This document shows positions 4,838-5,138 of a stretch of 5,138 bases of DNA, piece by piece. Under the pieces are notes generated by a model that was given only the letters and a program-made list of their open reading frames with translations, made no database searches and was not told the origin of the DNA. Position 1 is the first letter of the stretch. Each line of letters starts with the position of its first letter. Source of the DNA: JAVKSM01 sp039583705 (lineage in GTDB: Bacteria > Actinomycetota > Actinomycetes > Mycobacteriales > Pseudonocardiaceae); NCBI GenBank assembly GCA_039583705.1, contig JAVKSM010000157.1, positions 1 through 5,138 on the forward strand. The letters run 5' to 3'. Position numbers and translations under genes: made by a program.

Positions 4838-5119
4838 GTGATCAGCGGGGGGCCGAGGGTACTGGTGGTGCCGTCCGACTTAGCCGGCTACGGGGACGGA
4901 CCGGTGTACGTCCAGATCAACAAGGCGAAGGCCGGGGATGCGTGGCCGCGGCCCGGCTATGAGGTCAAGGTCGGGGATCCGTGGAGCCGCGACGGTGAGC
5001 ACGACTACCTGCCGGCGCACAACTCGCACAGCGCCTACGTGTACACCCGCTGGCTGCGCATGGACGGGGTTCCGGCCTCGGCGCTGAGCGTGGTTCGGCT
5101 GGACCGGGGCCGGCTGTGA
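4838..5119 (+). CDS. Small conserved protein of unknown function, right (intact) copy
   Basis: A 93-residue protein I cannot assign to a family. GTG 4838 is chosen because it follows a run of seven G (4825-4831) by six bases, and the left copy has GGGGAGG at the same distance before the equivalent GTG. The frame is also open to GTG 4817, which would add seven residues. Notable parts are GYGDGPVYVQINKAKAGDAW (residues about 18-37), PGYEVKVGDPW, PAHNSHSAYVYTRWLRMDG and a basic end, RLDRGRL. It has about ten acidic and eleven basic residues, several Tyr and Trp, and no signal peptide or membrane segment. The composition suggests a small beta-rich soluble fold. Compared with the left copy it lacks about 36 bases after GDPW. 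It follows the XRE gene in both arms, so the two probably act together. It lacks the features of DUF397, the small family often found beside actinomycete XRE genes. Confidence 0.7.
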   Translation: MISGGPRVLVVPSDLAGYGDGPVYVQINKAKAGDAWPRPGYEVKVGDPWSRDGEHDYLPAHNSHSAYVYTRWLRMDGVPASALSVVRLDRGRL

Positions 5120-5120
5120 G

Positions 5121-5134
5121 GGCGCCGGAGCGCC
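5121..5134 (+). terminator. Possible terminator hairpin after the small gene
   Basis: GGCGC-CGGA-GCGCC forms a 5-bp all-GC stem with a tetraloop one base after the stop codon. No T tract follows before the window ends. Actinobacterial terminators often lack one, but such short GC hairpins also arise by chance at this base composition. Confidence 0.3.
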
Positions 5135-5138
5135 GCGG

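Larger units (their letters stand above)
3213..5034 (+). repeat. Right arm of large imperfect inverted repeat (regulator module, copy 2)
   Basis: This arm matches the reverse complement of 1-1848. The inner edge GCCCTTTGCACC differs from the left arm by one extra T. It is followed by the same flank, leader, regulator gene, spacer and small-protein gene. The match is lost at 5034 only because the left arm leaves the window there, so the true outer limit is unseen. The two arms differ by many substitutions and small indels. Confidence 0.85.

Noticed and set aside
4838..5119. DUF397-type partner of an XRE regulator
   Set aside because: The protein is longer than usual for DUF397 and shows none of the Trp-Ser-rich N-terminal or NCVEVA-like pattern expected of that family.

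Overview
The window is very GC-rich with GTG starts, Shine-Dalgarno-led genes and actinobacterial-style proteins. It suggests a filamentous actinomycete, perhaps Micromonosporaceae or a relative, though nothing here fixes the genus. It looks like accessory DNA from, or derived from, an actinomycete integrative and conjugative element or integrating plasmid.

The main architectural feature is a large imperfect inverted repeat. The left arm (about 1-1848) and the right arm (about 3213-5034) carry the same module pointing outward. From the inside out the module is a short conserved flank, a conserved leader with a candidate promoter, a gene for an XRE-family helix-turn-helix regulator of about 405 residues, a conserved spacer with paired GGTGAG boxes, and a gene for a small protein of about 93 residues that I do not recognise. 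The left regulator is on the minus strand (404-1621) and the right one on the plus strand (3451-4671). They are diverged paralogues, most alike in the helix-turn-helix and the last 60 residues. The right small-protein gene is intact (4838-5119). The left one (start at 233) is cut by the window edge and seems to carry a frameshift.

The 1.36 kb between the arms (about 1849-3212) holds remnants of an integrative element. They are the C-terminal part of a tyrosine recombinase (1865-2104), a 43-bp copy of the 3' half of a tRNA-Phe gene (2179-2221, minus strand) that looks like the attachment core, a 10-bp tandem repeat of nearly six copies (2303-2359), a GC-palindrome-rich stretch, and the N-terminal part of a probable rolling-circle replication initiator with a zinc ribbon and an LTLTYP motif (about 2636-3215). 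The integrase lacks its start, and the rep gene lacks its end and has an internal frameshift. Both are cut where the same module edge (GCCCTT[T]GCACC) begins.

No transfer gene, excisionase or complete integrase is visible, so this stretch could not mobilise itself. A working reading is that a regulator plus small-protein module, present twice in opposite orientation, has replaced the int and rep sequence on either side of an attP-like site. The regulators probably control themselves and the downstream small gene through the conserved leader and spacer blocks. That regulatory role is inference.
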